Part shown: in pieces, positions 32,446 to 42,620 of the stretch
Layout of the letters: each line of letters opens with the position of its first letter
Numbering within the stretch: the first letter of the stretch is position 1
From: Gonatopus flavifemur
Taxonomy: Eukaryota > Arthropoda > Insecta > Hymenoptera > Dryinidae
DNA length: 64,000 bases
Direction: 5' to 3'
Assembly (NCBI GenBank): GCA_018340375.1
Contig: JAFFJZ010000020.1
Span: forward strand, 1,426,001 to 1,490,000
Notes under the pieces: model-generated
The model's input: the letters and a program-made list of their open reading frames with translations, nothing else
What the model was told of the DNA's origin: nothing
The model's database searches: none
Made by a program: the position numbers and the translations under genes

Positions 32446-35400
32446 TACATGATATTCTCCAACGGTTCCCCCCTGTCAATCCTCTAGTCCACATACTACT
32501 GGAGATAACAACTTAGAAATCCTGTATGGCCCAACATACCTAGGTGCCAGTTTAGCAGTGATGTGATCTACGACCGAGGATAATACGTGATTCCGTCGCC
32601 ATACCAAATCTCCTACTCTATAAGGCGAAGTTCTACGGCGTAGATTATGATATTTCGCCTGTCGGTTATAAGCTCTATCTAGATGATGGCATACGGAATC
32701 GCGCAATTTCTCCAGCCTAATACGTGGTCTTTCCACTTTATTCGATCAGAATCGGTGATTTCAAATTCATTCTCCAGCTGAGTACGCTTACAATGTGGAG
32801 GTCGAGGTTCACGGCCGAAGTTTAAAAACGCAGGGGTAAATTGCTTGGAGGTAAATACGGTGGTATTATACGCGTATCAGAATTCAGCCAAGTGCTCGTC
32901 CCAGGTACGATGGTCCCTATCGACATAGGCGGCTATCATCGTTCCAAGCGTACGGTTCACGCGTTCGACTGGATTCGCTTGCGGATGAAGAACTGGAGTG
33001 GTAGAATGTACGATTTCAAATTCGGTAGTTCACTTTGACATTTCATTATTGACGAACTCAGTACCATTATCGGTAAGAAAAATTTCTGGTGTACCCCAAC
33101 GGTATATAACTTGTATGCGGACCCATTCCTACTACGCGGAAATGGACCAGCTATATCAGCCGCCACCACCGACCAGGGTAGATCCACCGAATGTTGACCC
33201 ATTGAACTCGGAGGTGAAACTTGTTCAACTTTAGTTCGCTGACATCTAATACATTCCCGAACATATCTTTCTAAGTCACGGTACATACCGGGCCAGTAAT
33301 AGTACAGAGATGCACGAAGAAAAGTTTTTTCCATGCCCAGATGGCCTGCGGTCGGCTCATCGTGCACTTCAGTCATTATTTCTTCACGCAACTCAGGTGG
33401 GACCACTAATTTCCAGGCGAAAATGTCCGACATCACAGACTCAACAGTACGATTGGGTCTAAAACAGTACAATCGTTGGTCTTCGATTCTCCAGCCCGGG
33501 AAATTGTCTGGGAATTTGGAGACTGCCAAAAATTTTCGGTGATACCATGAATTCTCACCCATGTCCGTGGCGTTCATAATTTCGAGTTCAAACATCCTGG
33601 AGAGAGCGTCTGGAACATGATGTTGAGCACCTTTCCGGTGTATAACTTGAAAATCACGTTCCACCAACTCCAAACTCTACCTTGCCAACCTACCTGTCGG
33701 GTTTTTCAAATTATGTAGCCATCGGAGGCAACTATGATGCATAATGACGGTGAATTTATAGCACTCTAGATTACCAGGCATTCCTTTTCGGAAGTGGTGT
33801 ATTCCTTTTTCGGTTCCGTCAATGTTCGACTAGCGAAGGGAACTACAGATTCTTTTCCTTCGCTAGTTTGCGTTAAAACAGCACCTAAACCCGATTCGCT
33901 CGCGTCAGTTTGCAGAACGAATGATATATCAAAATTCGGACATGACAAAACCGGTGCAATGGCAATCATTTGTTTAATGACCAGGTCCATTTCACAGCCC
34001 TTTTCATTAGACTGGTCAGTGGCGAAGCAATTTTCGCGTAGTTCGACAAAAATCTCCTGTACCACGACGACATCCCTAAGAAGCGACGCAGTTGTTTCAA
34101 GTTTCGCGGGGCAGGGTATTTCAAAATTGGGCGTACCTTATCTGGGTCAACTTGTAATCCATAGCGATTGACTTCAAACCCCAGATACCTGACTTCACCG
34201 CGGCAGAATTGGCATTTGTCCGGGTTAATAGTGAGCCCTGCTTTGTCTATCTTGTCGATGACGATTTCTATCCACTTGAGGTGTTCCTCAAAAGTGGTGC
34301 TAACAATAATTATATCGTCAAAGTAGACGAAGACTTATGGCTCCATTTCAGGTCCCATCAGACGATTTAAGAGTCGCTGAAACGTGGCTGGAGCGTTCGT
34401 TAGCCCATACGGCATTCCACAAAATTGGAATAGCCCCATACCCGGAACACTGCAGGCGGTGATTTCTTTGCTCGACTTTTCTAGAGGAATCTGATGAAAA
34501 GCTTGTTTCGAATCAATAGTCGAGATATATTTCGTGGATCGTAGTTTATCTAAGATATCTTCCATATCCGGTAAGGGGTGAGCATCTTTCTTGGTGACGG
34601 CGTTCACCTTACGGAAATCTAAACAGAAGCGGTATTCTTTCGTCGGCTTTAATATCATAACTACTGGGTTACACCAGGGACTTTGTGATGGTCCGATAAT
34701 CACCTGATCTGACATGCTGTGTGTTTCAGCCTGCATGGCTTCAATAATTTTCGGTGTGGCTCGATAATTCTTCTGCCTAATGGGTTCCTGTCCCTGTACA
34801 TCAATCTTATGTTTTGTCAGGGATGTTTCACCGACTTTATGATCTCGAAAACGTTCACGAATACAGTTTATCGTCGTATTCAGAAGTTCAGCTTCGGTTT
34901 TAGTAACCACAGCAATTTCACCACAATAAACAGAAGAGTAATCAGATGGCAATATTTCAGGATCAACGGTTGTATTTTGATCAATTAACAAAGAACACCA
35001 AGTGTTACCTCGACCGTTGATTATGATTTCAAATACATTTAATGCATCTAATCCTAAGATGAGATCTGGATGCAATGAAGGGACTACACGAGCGGTTCAT
35101 TCGCGAATGACCCCATAAAAATTAATTCCAAGTTTGACCGTTCCCAGAATTGGCTCACAATTTCCATTAGCTACTTGGACTGTCCCAGGAATGCGTTCTA
35201 ATTTCGGTACATTGCGATTAAAAATTCTATGGAATTAAATTTCTGATACAACAGTCCAAGTACATCCCGTATCTAACAGGGCATTAATTTCAATTTCATT
35301 GATTCGAATCTTCACGAAGATATGGTGTACTTCGTGAAAATTACGTGAGAGAATTGTCTCCTGTTCCCTCACGGTATAAATTTCAGTATCCTGGTAAGGA

Positions 35401-35932
35401 CTAACGATTTCTTTCAAACGATTGCAATTCGTTCGATAATCATTGATTGTGTGAATCTCTTCCTGATGAAGGCAATCACACGAACTCAATTTCAAGAGAG
35501 AATTGCGAACTACGCTATTCTCTGCAATTTCCAGAAATTGAGCCAAATCTGGGAAAATGTCAATTTCATTTCCATCGTTAGGGGAGTTCAGAGCAGGTAT
35601 GTCCGCAGTAGTTATGATTTCATGTGATTTAGCGGTTGTGGATGTCAAAACTTCGCTCGTTTCCCTCGCCGGATGGTCCTGCGCTGCGATTTGCACGTTC
35701 GCTCAGTGACATCTTTACGTCCGCAGCTCCAACGAAACACCGTGGGATCCTGTGAGCATTCCGTGAAGAAATGTCCAGAATGTCCACAATTCCAACATTT
35801 CAAATTCCCTTTTGTCACTCTAAGAGTAGGACTCGTCCGATTAGGGGACGAACGAAGGGAAGTTTTATTCTGATTCCGGTTAGAGTGGGCATTTCGAGTT
35901 GGGGACCGCGCTTCAATCTGTCGCGATGTCAA
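32446..35932 (-). pseudogene. Gypsy pol: zinc knuckle, protease, RT, RNase H, integrase (broken)
   Basis: In minus-strand order: a CCHC knuckle (CWNCGHSGHFFTEC, ~35,810) with a following CGRKDVT Cys segment; an aspartic protease with ALLDTGCTWTV (~35,265); RT at 35,075-34,335, with DAHPLPDMEDIL and FQFCGMPYGLTNAPATFQ. A TAA at 34,335 comes just before the catalytic YFDD (~34,315). RNase H follows at 34,065-33,766 (LQTDASESGLGAVLTQ) and its tail in 33,673. The integrase has an HHCC finger (HLGMEKTF, CIRCQRTK) and VVAADIAGPF (33,673-32,957). The C-terminal chromodomain-like part, APRYVGPYRISKLLSPVV, ends at 32,476. Stops and frameshifts separate the pieces. The large element interrupts the final codons at 32,446. 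Confidence 0.88.
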
Positions 35933-36331
35933 TTTCGAGCTAGCAGTCGGTTTATTTCCAACGAGTGATCTCGGGTTTATCGCGGCGACTTGAACTTTCT
36001 TTGATTTCGATTTATTGGACCTTGATCTTACGGCAGTTTTATGTCCACTCGATTCTGAAGTGTCGCTATCGGTATATTTTGCAATTCCCTCGGTAGGTAC
36101 GACGTTAGCGTAGGTTCGAGTCGGAGTTCGCGATTGCAGAACATCTTTTCGATTATATCTACTCGGTTTATACGAGTATCCGGATGGACAAGAAGAATCT
36201 GACTCTACGGGTGGTCTATATCACTGGTGAGCGGCCCATGCAAATTCTCGCTGAGTACCAAGCATTCTCAACTCCGCGAACGAACGAAAATCATGGCGAT
36301 TTATTCCGCGTTGATATTCCGGCCTGAGGTT

Positions 36332-37828
36332 TTAATAGGCACGAGTCAACTGACTATCTAGCGATGGCTTCGGATGACAATGACTGATGAGACCCTCAAA
36401 ACACAGCAAAAAGGTGGAGATATCTTCATCTCGCCCTTGTGTTCGTGATCTTAAGGCCTCTTCTGCCTTCCGCGGAGAATCGAACTGTCGGAAACGATCC
36501 AAGAATTCCCCTGCGAAATGTTCCCAGTCACGGAATTTTCGCCTACGCGACCTAAACCACGTGTAAGCTAAGTCAGTCAGAATTTGTGGCATCACGCGAA
36601 GCATCTCATCACCCGCGAGTTCGTAGCACTCCATCTGATCTATTAATTTTGCCCAGAATTCCTCAATATTGTCTGTAGGCCGTCCCGAGAATTTGAATTT
36701 CTGAGTTTGGACGATTTTCCCCACTTCTCGTAGCATACACGAACGATCCAGGTCGGTAATGTTATGAGTTCTATTTTGTGAATGGTATAGTTCCCGTTCA
36801 AGATTCCTAGTACGTGGCGCAGTAGGTTGATTCGGAAGAGCTCGATGCTCTGAGTAATTACGAGGATATAGATCTTCCCCTTCGCCTGGCGGAAGGTGTG
36901 GGTTTCTCATCGTAGAGGCGACAAACGGTATATCGTAATTTTTTCCGCAATAATTTCGTTCGCCTTCATCGACAGGCACGCTTTCGGCATAATGTGACGT
37001 ACTCGGTCGCGATTCCGGAGCAAAAGATACGCGAGATCTACGCGAAGAAGGTCCTGGAAGGTTCGGCATACGATTCACCCGCTCTGTCTGTGAATCTACG
37101 GGGTACTCTGGATTCGATTCATCACGAGCCAAATCCTGAATTCTATCCCGATGAACCGGATCAGCTCTATTGTTTTCTACTACCCACGGGGCGGTAATTC
37201 CTGGCGGTTCTTGGCCCGAGGTATTAGGCCCTGGCGAGTTCGGGTGAGACGCGTACGTAGTCAACAATAGATTTCGCGATATCTCATTAACGGTGTGGCT
37301 ACAGTGCATTGCTGGCGTGACTAGAGGAGTTTCGCTCACGCTTGAACTATTACGACGTTCCACGATAATATCTCCTAATAAGTGTTCAGAACTTTTTCTG
37401 CGAATATCAACTATTGGACGATTCGACGTGCTGGCAGCGCAGACGGTAGGACGTGGAGCGGTCATGGTAGTCGTAGTCACGGTAGCGCGACTAAAAGTGG
37501 CCGTCGTGGTGAAAACAGGCTGAGGTAGCATCGCCGCGGTAGTCACGGTTACCACCGAAGTTGGAATCGGACTGTGAACCCTAGTCGCATTCAATAAGTT
37601 GATCAATTCACTCGGTCTGGACCCTCCGTAACGCATAGGAGGCTCTCGCGAACTATCTTCCTCACCAGAGGGTAGATCTTCCGAATCGCGATTCATATTA
37701 TCGATGCGAAGGTGGCTCCAATTTTGAGCCCACCGCCTATGTCTTTGACGGAGTACCTGAGCTGTTCCCTGTGGATTGATTCTCAGGGTGGCCAGGGTGG
37801 CCTGAAATTCCTTGGCCGACATACTCAA
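36332..37828 (-). CDS. Gypsy gag (498-residue frame)
   Basis: This would form the particle that packages element RNA. The first ~330 residues are Pro/Ser/Thr/Arg-rich, with no domain. The last ~130 residues form a Retrotrans_gag-type capsid: KFSGRPTDNIEEFWAKL, LTDLAYTWFRSRRRKF, WEHFAGEFLDRFR and the STFLLCFEGL helix. The frame ends after the capsid. The zinc knuckle is encoded further on at about 35,810, after a frame disruption at 36,331-35,933. The start is the ATG at 37,828, with untranslated leader upstream. Although open, it belongs to an element with a broken pol. Confidence 0.8.
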   Translation of the reverse strand: MSMSAKEFQATLATLRINPQGTAQVLRQRHRRWAQNWSHLRIDNMNRDSEDLPSGEEDSSREPPMRYGGSRPSELINLLNATRVHSPIPTSVVTVTTAAMLPQPVFTTTATFSRATVTTTTMTAPRPTVCAASTSNRPIVDIRRKSSEHLLGDIIVERRNSSSVSETPLVTPAMHCSHTVNEISRNLLLTTYASHPNSPGPNTSGQEPPGITAPWVVENNRADPVHRDRIQDLARDESNPEYPVDSQTERVNRMPNLPGPSSRRSRVSFAPESRPSTSHYAESVPVDEGERNYCGKNYDIPFVASTMRNPHLPPGEGEDLYPRNYSEHRALPNQPTAPRTRNLERELYHSQNRTHNITDLDRSCMLREVGKIVQTQKFKFSGRPTDNIEEFWAKLIDQMECYELAGDEMLRVMPQILTDLAYTWFRSRRRKFRDWEHFAGEFLDRFRQFDSPRKAEEALRSRTQGRDEDISTFLLCFEGLISHCHPKPSLDSQLTRAY

Positions 37829-37983
37829 TAACCCTTATCAATTCATACGCGTTATCAGCCATTTGTACTATTTCAAATTTAAACAAATTCCGAATAGTGC
37901 ACCCGCTCAAAATTAATTTTTATCCAACTCAATCGGATAAACGATATAAAGTATATCCATGGAAAATTTCCAAAAATGGTATA

Positions 37984-39282
37984 CAGGGCGAGGCATTTAT
38001 CTTGAGACAACCAAATATCTTGGTGGGATCACTTTTTTTTGGAAAATGTTTCATACAAAAGTTGTCATACAAAAAGGGGGCCACAAAACTATGATATCAG
38101 TTTCATCATAGATGGCGTTATGATCGATTAAAATGGGGTCAACATCATTTTGTTAAACTGGAACCCCCACTTTTCATTGCATTTCCTGATTCTACGCAAA
38201 AAACTGAGTAACTTTTGCCTGGAATGTTTTTCTAAATTTTTGAAGATGGCGCCACAATCGATGAAAAATAAAGTCTATGAAACAATATGCGGATATCTTG
38301 TGGAATGCATCCAAGAGCCGAAATATCTCATTTGAATGTTGTTGTTAAGAGAGGGGACGACACAACGGCGATATCAGTTCCATAGTAGATGGCGCTGTGG
38401 TCAGTAAAACTGAGGTGAACGTCAATTTTTTAAATGGAAACTCCGACTTCTTATCGCATATCATGATTCTACGCGAAAGAATGAGGAAGTTTTGTTTGAA
38501 ACACTTTCTCTAAATTCTTGAAGTTCCAACAGTGGAAAATGAGGTTGATAAAATTGTTCTACTGCATTAGAAGAGTTACATTGAATTGAAGTCATTTACA
38601 ATGTTTTGGACATGACATTTGTTGTGTTTTGTGTTCGATTTCTTCTCTGAAATTATTATTGTTTTGATTTGTTTGTTGAGCGTTGCTTCACACATAATGC
38701 AGTAGAACAATTTCATCAACCTCATTTTCCACCGTTTCCATCTTCAAGAATTTAGGAAAAATGTTGCAAACAAGAATTCCTCATTTTTTCGCGTAGAATC
38801 ATGATATGCGATAAGAAGTAGGAGTTTCCATTTGAAAAATTGAAGTTCACCTCAGTTTTACTGACCACAGCGCCATCTACTATGGAACTGATATCGCCAT
38901 TGTGTCGTCCCCTCCCTTAATAACAATATTCGAATGAGATATTTCGGATCTTGGATGCATTCCACAAGATATCCGCATATTGTTCCATAGACTTTATTTT
39001 TCATCGATTGTGGCGCCATCTTCAGAAATTTAGAAGAACGTTTCAAGCAAAAAGTACTCAGTTTTTTTTCGTAGAATCAAGATATGCAATAAAAAGTGGG
39101 GGTTCCCGTTCAAAAAAATGATGTTGAACCCATTTTAATCGATCATAACGCCATCTATGATGAAACTGATATCGTAGTTCTGTGGCCCCCTCTTTGTATA
39201 ACAACTTTTGTATGCAACATTTTCCAAGAAAAGGTGATCCCACCAAGATATTTAGTTGTCTCAAGATAAATGCCTCACCCTG
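37984..39282. mobile_element. 1.3-kb palindromic element with CAGGGTGAGGCA termini, TA flanks
   Basis: Two ~590-bp arms (37,984-38,575 and 38,690-39,282) are inverted copies around a ~120-bp spacer. The ends read CAGGGCGAGGCATTTATC and its inverse, and TA flanks both sides (37,982-37,983 and 39,283-39,284). Short frames such as KMAPQSMKNKVYETICGY occur in both arms, but the repeat explains them. A relative starts at 63,570. It lies in the Gypsy leader region. Confidence 0.85.
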
Positions 39283-39284
39283 TA

Positions 39285-39770
39285 TTTGAATGACAGTTAT
39301 CTGAATGATAGGGTACACATTCGATAAATTGTCTATCACAGCCGGGAAAAAACAGTTCCTCAAAATAATTTGGAGTAACTTGGCCCTATTAAATATTCAG
39401 GAATCAACCTGAATTATCAATCGATGCACAACAATTCCCAGTGGAAGAAAAATACTTGAAAAACTGATCGTTTATAGCGTGCGAAAACTATTGGCCAAAC
39501 AAAACAGGGTTATTGCTCGACAATAATTCGGCAGAGTGAGGTCGGTAACTTCTTGTTCGAAAGTATTTTACGTGTTCTCGGTTTAGAGCACAGAAAATCC
39601 ACGACGAACAAAGAAAGCTTGGGCTCGAAAATTTCCCAAAAAAAACTCACGTCCTCACGAATCAGGTTAACCAACCTGAGTTTTAATTCATGCTCAGATT
39701 CCAAATTCGAAAAGAAAACAACACTGTAGCCGGCAAGGAAAACACGAACACTCCAGATGTGTGATCGGTA
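39285..39770. other. Gypsy 5' leader between the palindrome and mariner
   Basis: Non-coding. It is the part of the Gypsy untranslated leader left between two insertions. Confidence 0.5.
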
Positions 39771-39772
39771 TA

Positions 39773-41087
39773 CGAGGTGTGTTCAGAAAGTAAGGTGACT
39801 TTTCAAATTTCGCGGGCAACGTACTTTCGATTATCGATTTTTTTTGTTTTGTTATGTTGGCACACTCTTCCCGAACATCTGTACCAAGTTTCAAGTGTAT
39901 AGCATTTTTTGTTTGGTTGTGAGAGGCGTAAAGGTTATAAGTGTTTTGCGTGCTCGGCGATTTCTTGCTATCGAAAAATATGGATCAAAGGATTTGCATC
40001 AAATTTTGTGTAAAAAATAAAATACAGTGCTCCGAAACACTTAAAATTTTGACAGTAGCATACGGTGAAACTGTTCTGAGTAAAAAAAATGTGGTACAAA
40101 CTCTTCCAAGATGGCCGGGAAGATGCCAATGACGAGCCTCGCTCTGGACGCCCAAGCACGTCAACAACTGATGAAAACGTTCAAGCAGTGAAGAAAATTG
40201 TTCTGGAAAATCGTCGAATCACTATCAGAGAAGTTGCTGAGGATGTTGGTTTATCGCTTGGCTCGTGCCATGAAATTTTTTCTAACGTTTTGGGCATGAG
40301 ACGTGTGTCAGCGAAGTTTGTTCCGAAATTGCTAAATTTTGACCAAAAGAACCGTCGCATGAGCATCGCTCAAGAACTGTTGAATGACGTCAACGACGAC
40401 CCAGATTTACTCACAAGGGTCACAACTGGTGACGAATCATGGGTATATGGTTATGATGTCGAAACCAAAGTCCAATCGTCCCAATGGAAGACCCCAGATG
40501 AGCCAAGACCGAAAAAAGCACGCCAAGTTCGATCAAATGTCAAAGTTTTGCTCACTGTTTTCTTCGATTACCATGGCGTGGTGCATCAGGAGTTCTTACC
40601 ATATGGTCGTACGGTCAATAAACAGTATTATCTTGAAGTTATGCGCCGTTTGCGAGAAGCAATACGAAGAAAACGTCCAGAATTGTGGAAAAATAATTCA
40701 TGGCTTTTGCATCACGATAATGCCCCTGCTCACTCATCTTTGCTTGTGAGAGATTTTTTGGCCAAAAACAACACCACAATCATGCCTCAGCCACCATATT
40801 CACCGGATTTGGCCCCATGTGACTTTTTCTTGTTCCCAAAACTAAAGAGACCTATGAAAGGACGGAGATTTGCAACGATTGAAGAGATAAAGACTGCATC
40901 GCTGGAAGAGCTCAAGGCTATACCGAAAAGTGCTTATGAGAAGTGCTTTGAGGATTGGAAAAACCGTTGGCATAAGTGTATTGTATCTGAGGGGGATTAC
41001 TTTGAAGGGGACAACATGAATATTGATAAATAAATAAATATTTTTTCTTAAAAATACAAAGTCACCTTACTTTTTGAACACATCTCG
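39773..41087 (+). mobile_element. mariner transposon, near-complete
   Basis: 1,315 bp. Terminal inverted repeats of about 28 bp begin CGAGGTGTGTTCAGAAAGTA at the left. The right end is the imperfect inverse, finishing TTTTTGAACACATCTCG. The TA target is duplicated at 39,771-39,772 and 41,088-41,089. It sits in the leader of the Gypsy element, on the opposite strand. Confidence 0.93.
39980..41033 (+). pseudogene. mariner transposase (DD34D), one early frameshift
   Basis: It catalyses cut-and-paste transposition at the inverted repeats. The ATG at 39,980 starts MDQRICIKFCVKNKIQC, the N-terminal DNA-binding region. Near 40,088 a small deletion at an A-run shifts the frame, and the rest (314 residues from 40,089) is open to the stop at 41,033. 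Visible motifs are the helix-turn-helix (RRITIREVAEDVGLSLGSC), WVPHEL-equivalent VPKLLNFDQKNRR, first Asp in TGDESWVYGYD, second in LLHHDNAPAHSS, and third in YSPDLAPCDFFLFPKLK. Asp-Asp spacing fits DD34D. Apart from the frameshift the protein looks full length (about 350 residues), suggesting a young copy. Confidence 0.92.
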
Positions 41088-41163
41088 TATGAGACACGGA
41101 TAAATAGAAAGGACCAAATTACGTGCTCGAATTTCACTATGTGCATGAACAATTTCAATAATA

Positions 41164-41541
41164 TTGCTCCACCGAATGTCACTCGCGTATTTCAAATCAT
41201 TCGAAAGTAACAAAAAGAAGAACGTGCCGGGATACGATCTATACGCGGAGATAAATCCTGTAGGGTTTGCTGAACACGGATGTACTCGGGCAATCAATGC
41301 TATTTCGAATCAACTTTTTCACAATTACCAAGTCACCCACGAATCTATCACTTCATTTCAAAACGGTAGCACAACTTACAAAGGAAAATACTCAATCTCT
41401 GTCTTGTTGAGTCTACTCGATAACGAAGAAAATCGAAGGGAGTTGAAAGATTTCAAAAAGACTCTCAAGCATTTTCCGTCGGAACAAAAAGAACAATTTG
41501 AGCATTCAATTCTTTCTTTGAACGAAAGCAAATATGATTAA
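41164..41541 (+). CDS. Unrecognised 125-residue ORF in the Gypsy leader region
   Basis: This plus-strand frame is opposite to the Gypsy. The composition looks protein-like (NPVGFAEHGCTRAINAISNQ, then ENRRELKDFKKTLKHF), charged, with no signal peptide, membrane segment or known motif. It may be an antisense coincidence. Its upstream edge lies close to the mariner insertion at 41,087, so it could be the 3' part of something disrupted. Confidence 0.25.
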   Translation: MLHRMSLAYFKSFESNKKKNVPGYDLYAEINPVGFAEHGCTRAINAISNQLFHNYQVTHESITSFQNGSTTYKGKYSISVLLSLLDNEENRRELKDFKKTLKHFPSEQKEQFEHSILSLNESKYD

Positions 41542-42593
41542 GGATCACTCGTTGTGTCTTGGTAATTACACGCCGAAAATAAAATCACACTCAATTATTC
41601 CGCGAAATGTCAAAAACGTAAATTGTCCGGGAATATATACGATTTTCACGAATTAAGATGTTTATTGAATTCACTTTCACCCTATAAGGAGAAGGATACC
41701 GCACGATAATATCACTGATTTGCAGATGATAATCGATTCGACTACGCGTAAGACATGTGATAGAATCTAACACTTATTACCGACGATCGGAATCTCCTTC
41801 TTGATTTTCGTTTACCTTCGCGTCAAGGTCTAAACGCAATCTACTTTACCGACGATTGAATCATCGGTTTTTGACGGTTTCACGAAATACGTCATAATAA
41901 CTTCTTCGGAATCAAAAGGGAAAGAACACTTTCACTCGTTCGGATTCCTTAATTGTCAGCAAGAGAGAAATTCACCATTTGCACTATCACGGCTTAAAGA
42001 AAAGACATCAAATTTTCAAATATCATATAGGTACCTCAGTACCATACAGAATTTCGATATTCGATTCAAGGATAACGATTCAATCTATTCATTTCAAATT
42101 CCAAATGTAAGGTTCACATACATCTGTTCTCTCTAAGAGAAAATCGAATCATTTTAAATTTCAAAGATGCAAGTAAATACGATGTATAAGCAGAAATAGT
42201 TGGAAGACATCAAGGTGAGGATTTGAAACCAAAGAAATGTTATTCTTGGAAGATGAATCAAAATAAACGTGAAGAGGAAAGGCATACCGTACATAGGAAG
42301 AATTTGACTTCTCCTCGTATACACTATGTTGATGGTCTATATCGTGTGATTTTATTTCAATTCAGAATAAGTGAATATCAAGGTAAATATAACTGAATTC
42401 AATTTCACATTGAATTTCGATTTATTTCAACAGAGAATTCCAAATACTTCAATGTGTGAGAAGATTTCGACTTCGTTCCTTCACAAAATCTCTCACGATA
42501 TACACCATGAAATTCCAATAGAATTCCGACATGATTTTCATTGCAGTTCCAGAGAAGACTTCAAATTTCACCAACAATGAACAATTTACTGGC
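41542..42593. other. Gypsy 5' untranslated leader
   Basis: Non-coding, AT-rich sequence between the primer site and the mariner. No unrelated repeat is evident. Confidence 0.5.
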
Positions 42594-42613
42594 GGGCTCC
42601 ACGTCGAGCGCCA
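42594..42613 (-). other. Gypsy primer-binding site (tRNA-Lys-like)
   Basis: The minus strand reads TGGCGCTCGACGTGGAGCCC, seven bases inside the 5' LTR. It matches the insect tRNA-Lys 3'-end complement at 16 of 20 positions by my reading. The mismatches are transition-type, consistent with age. Confidence 0.7.
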
Positions 42614-42620
42614 TTTGTCA

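Noticed and set aside
16921..32487. Conserved short ORFs in the inverted arms as functional genes
   Set aside because: Conservation is explained by arm identity. The frames differ in length between arms and show no domain.
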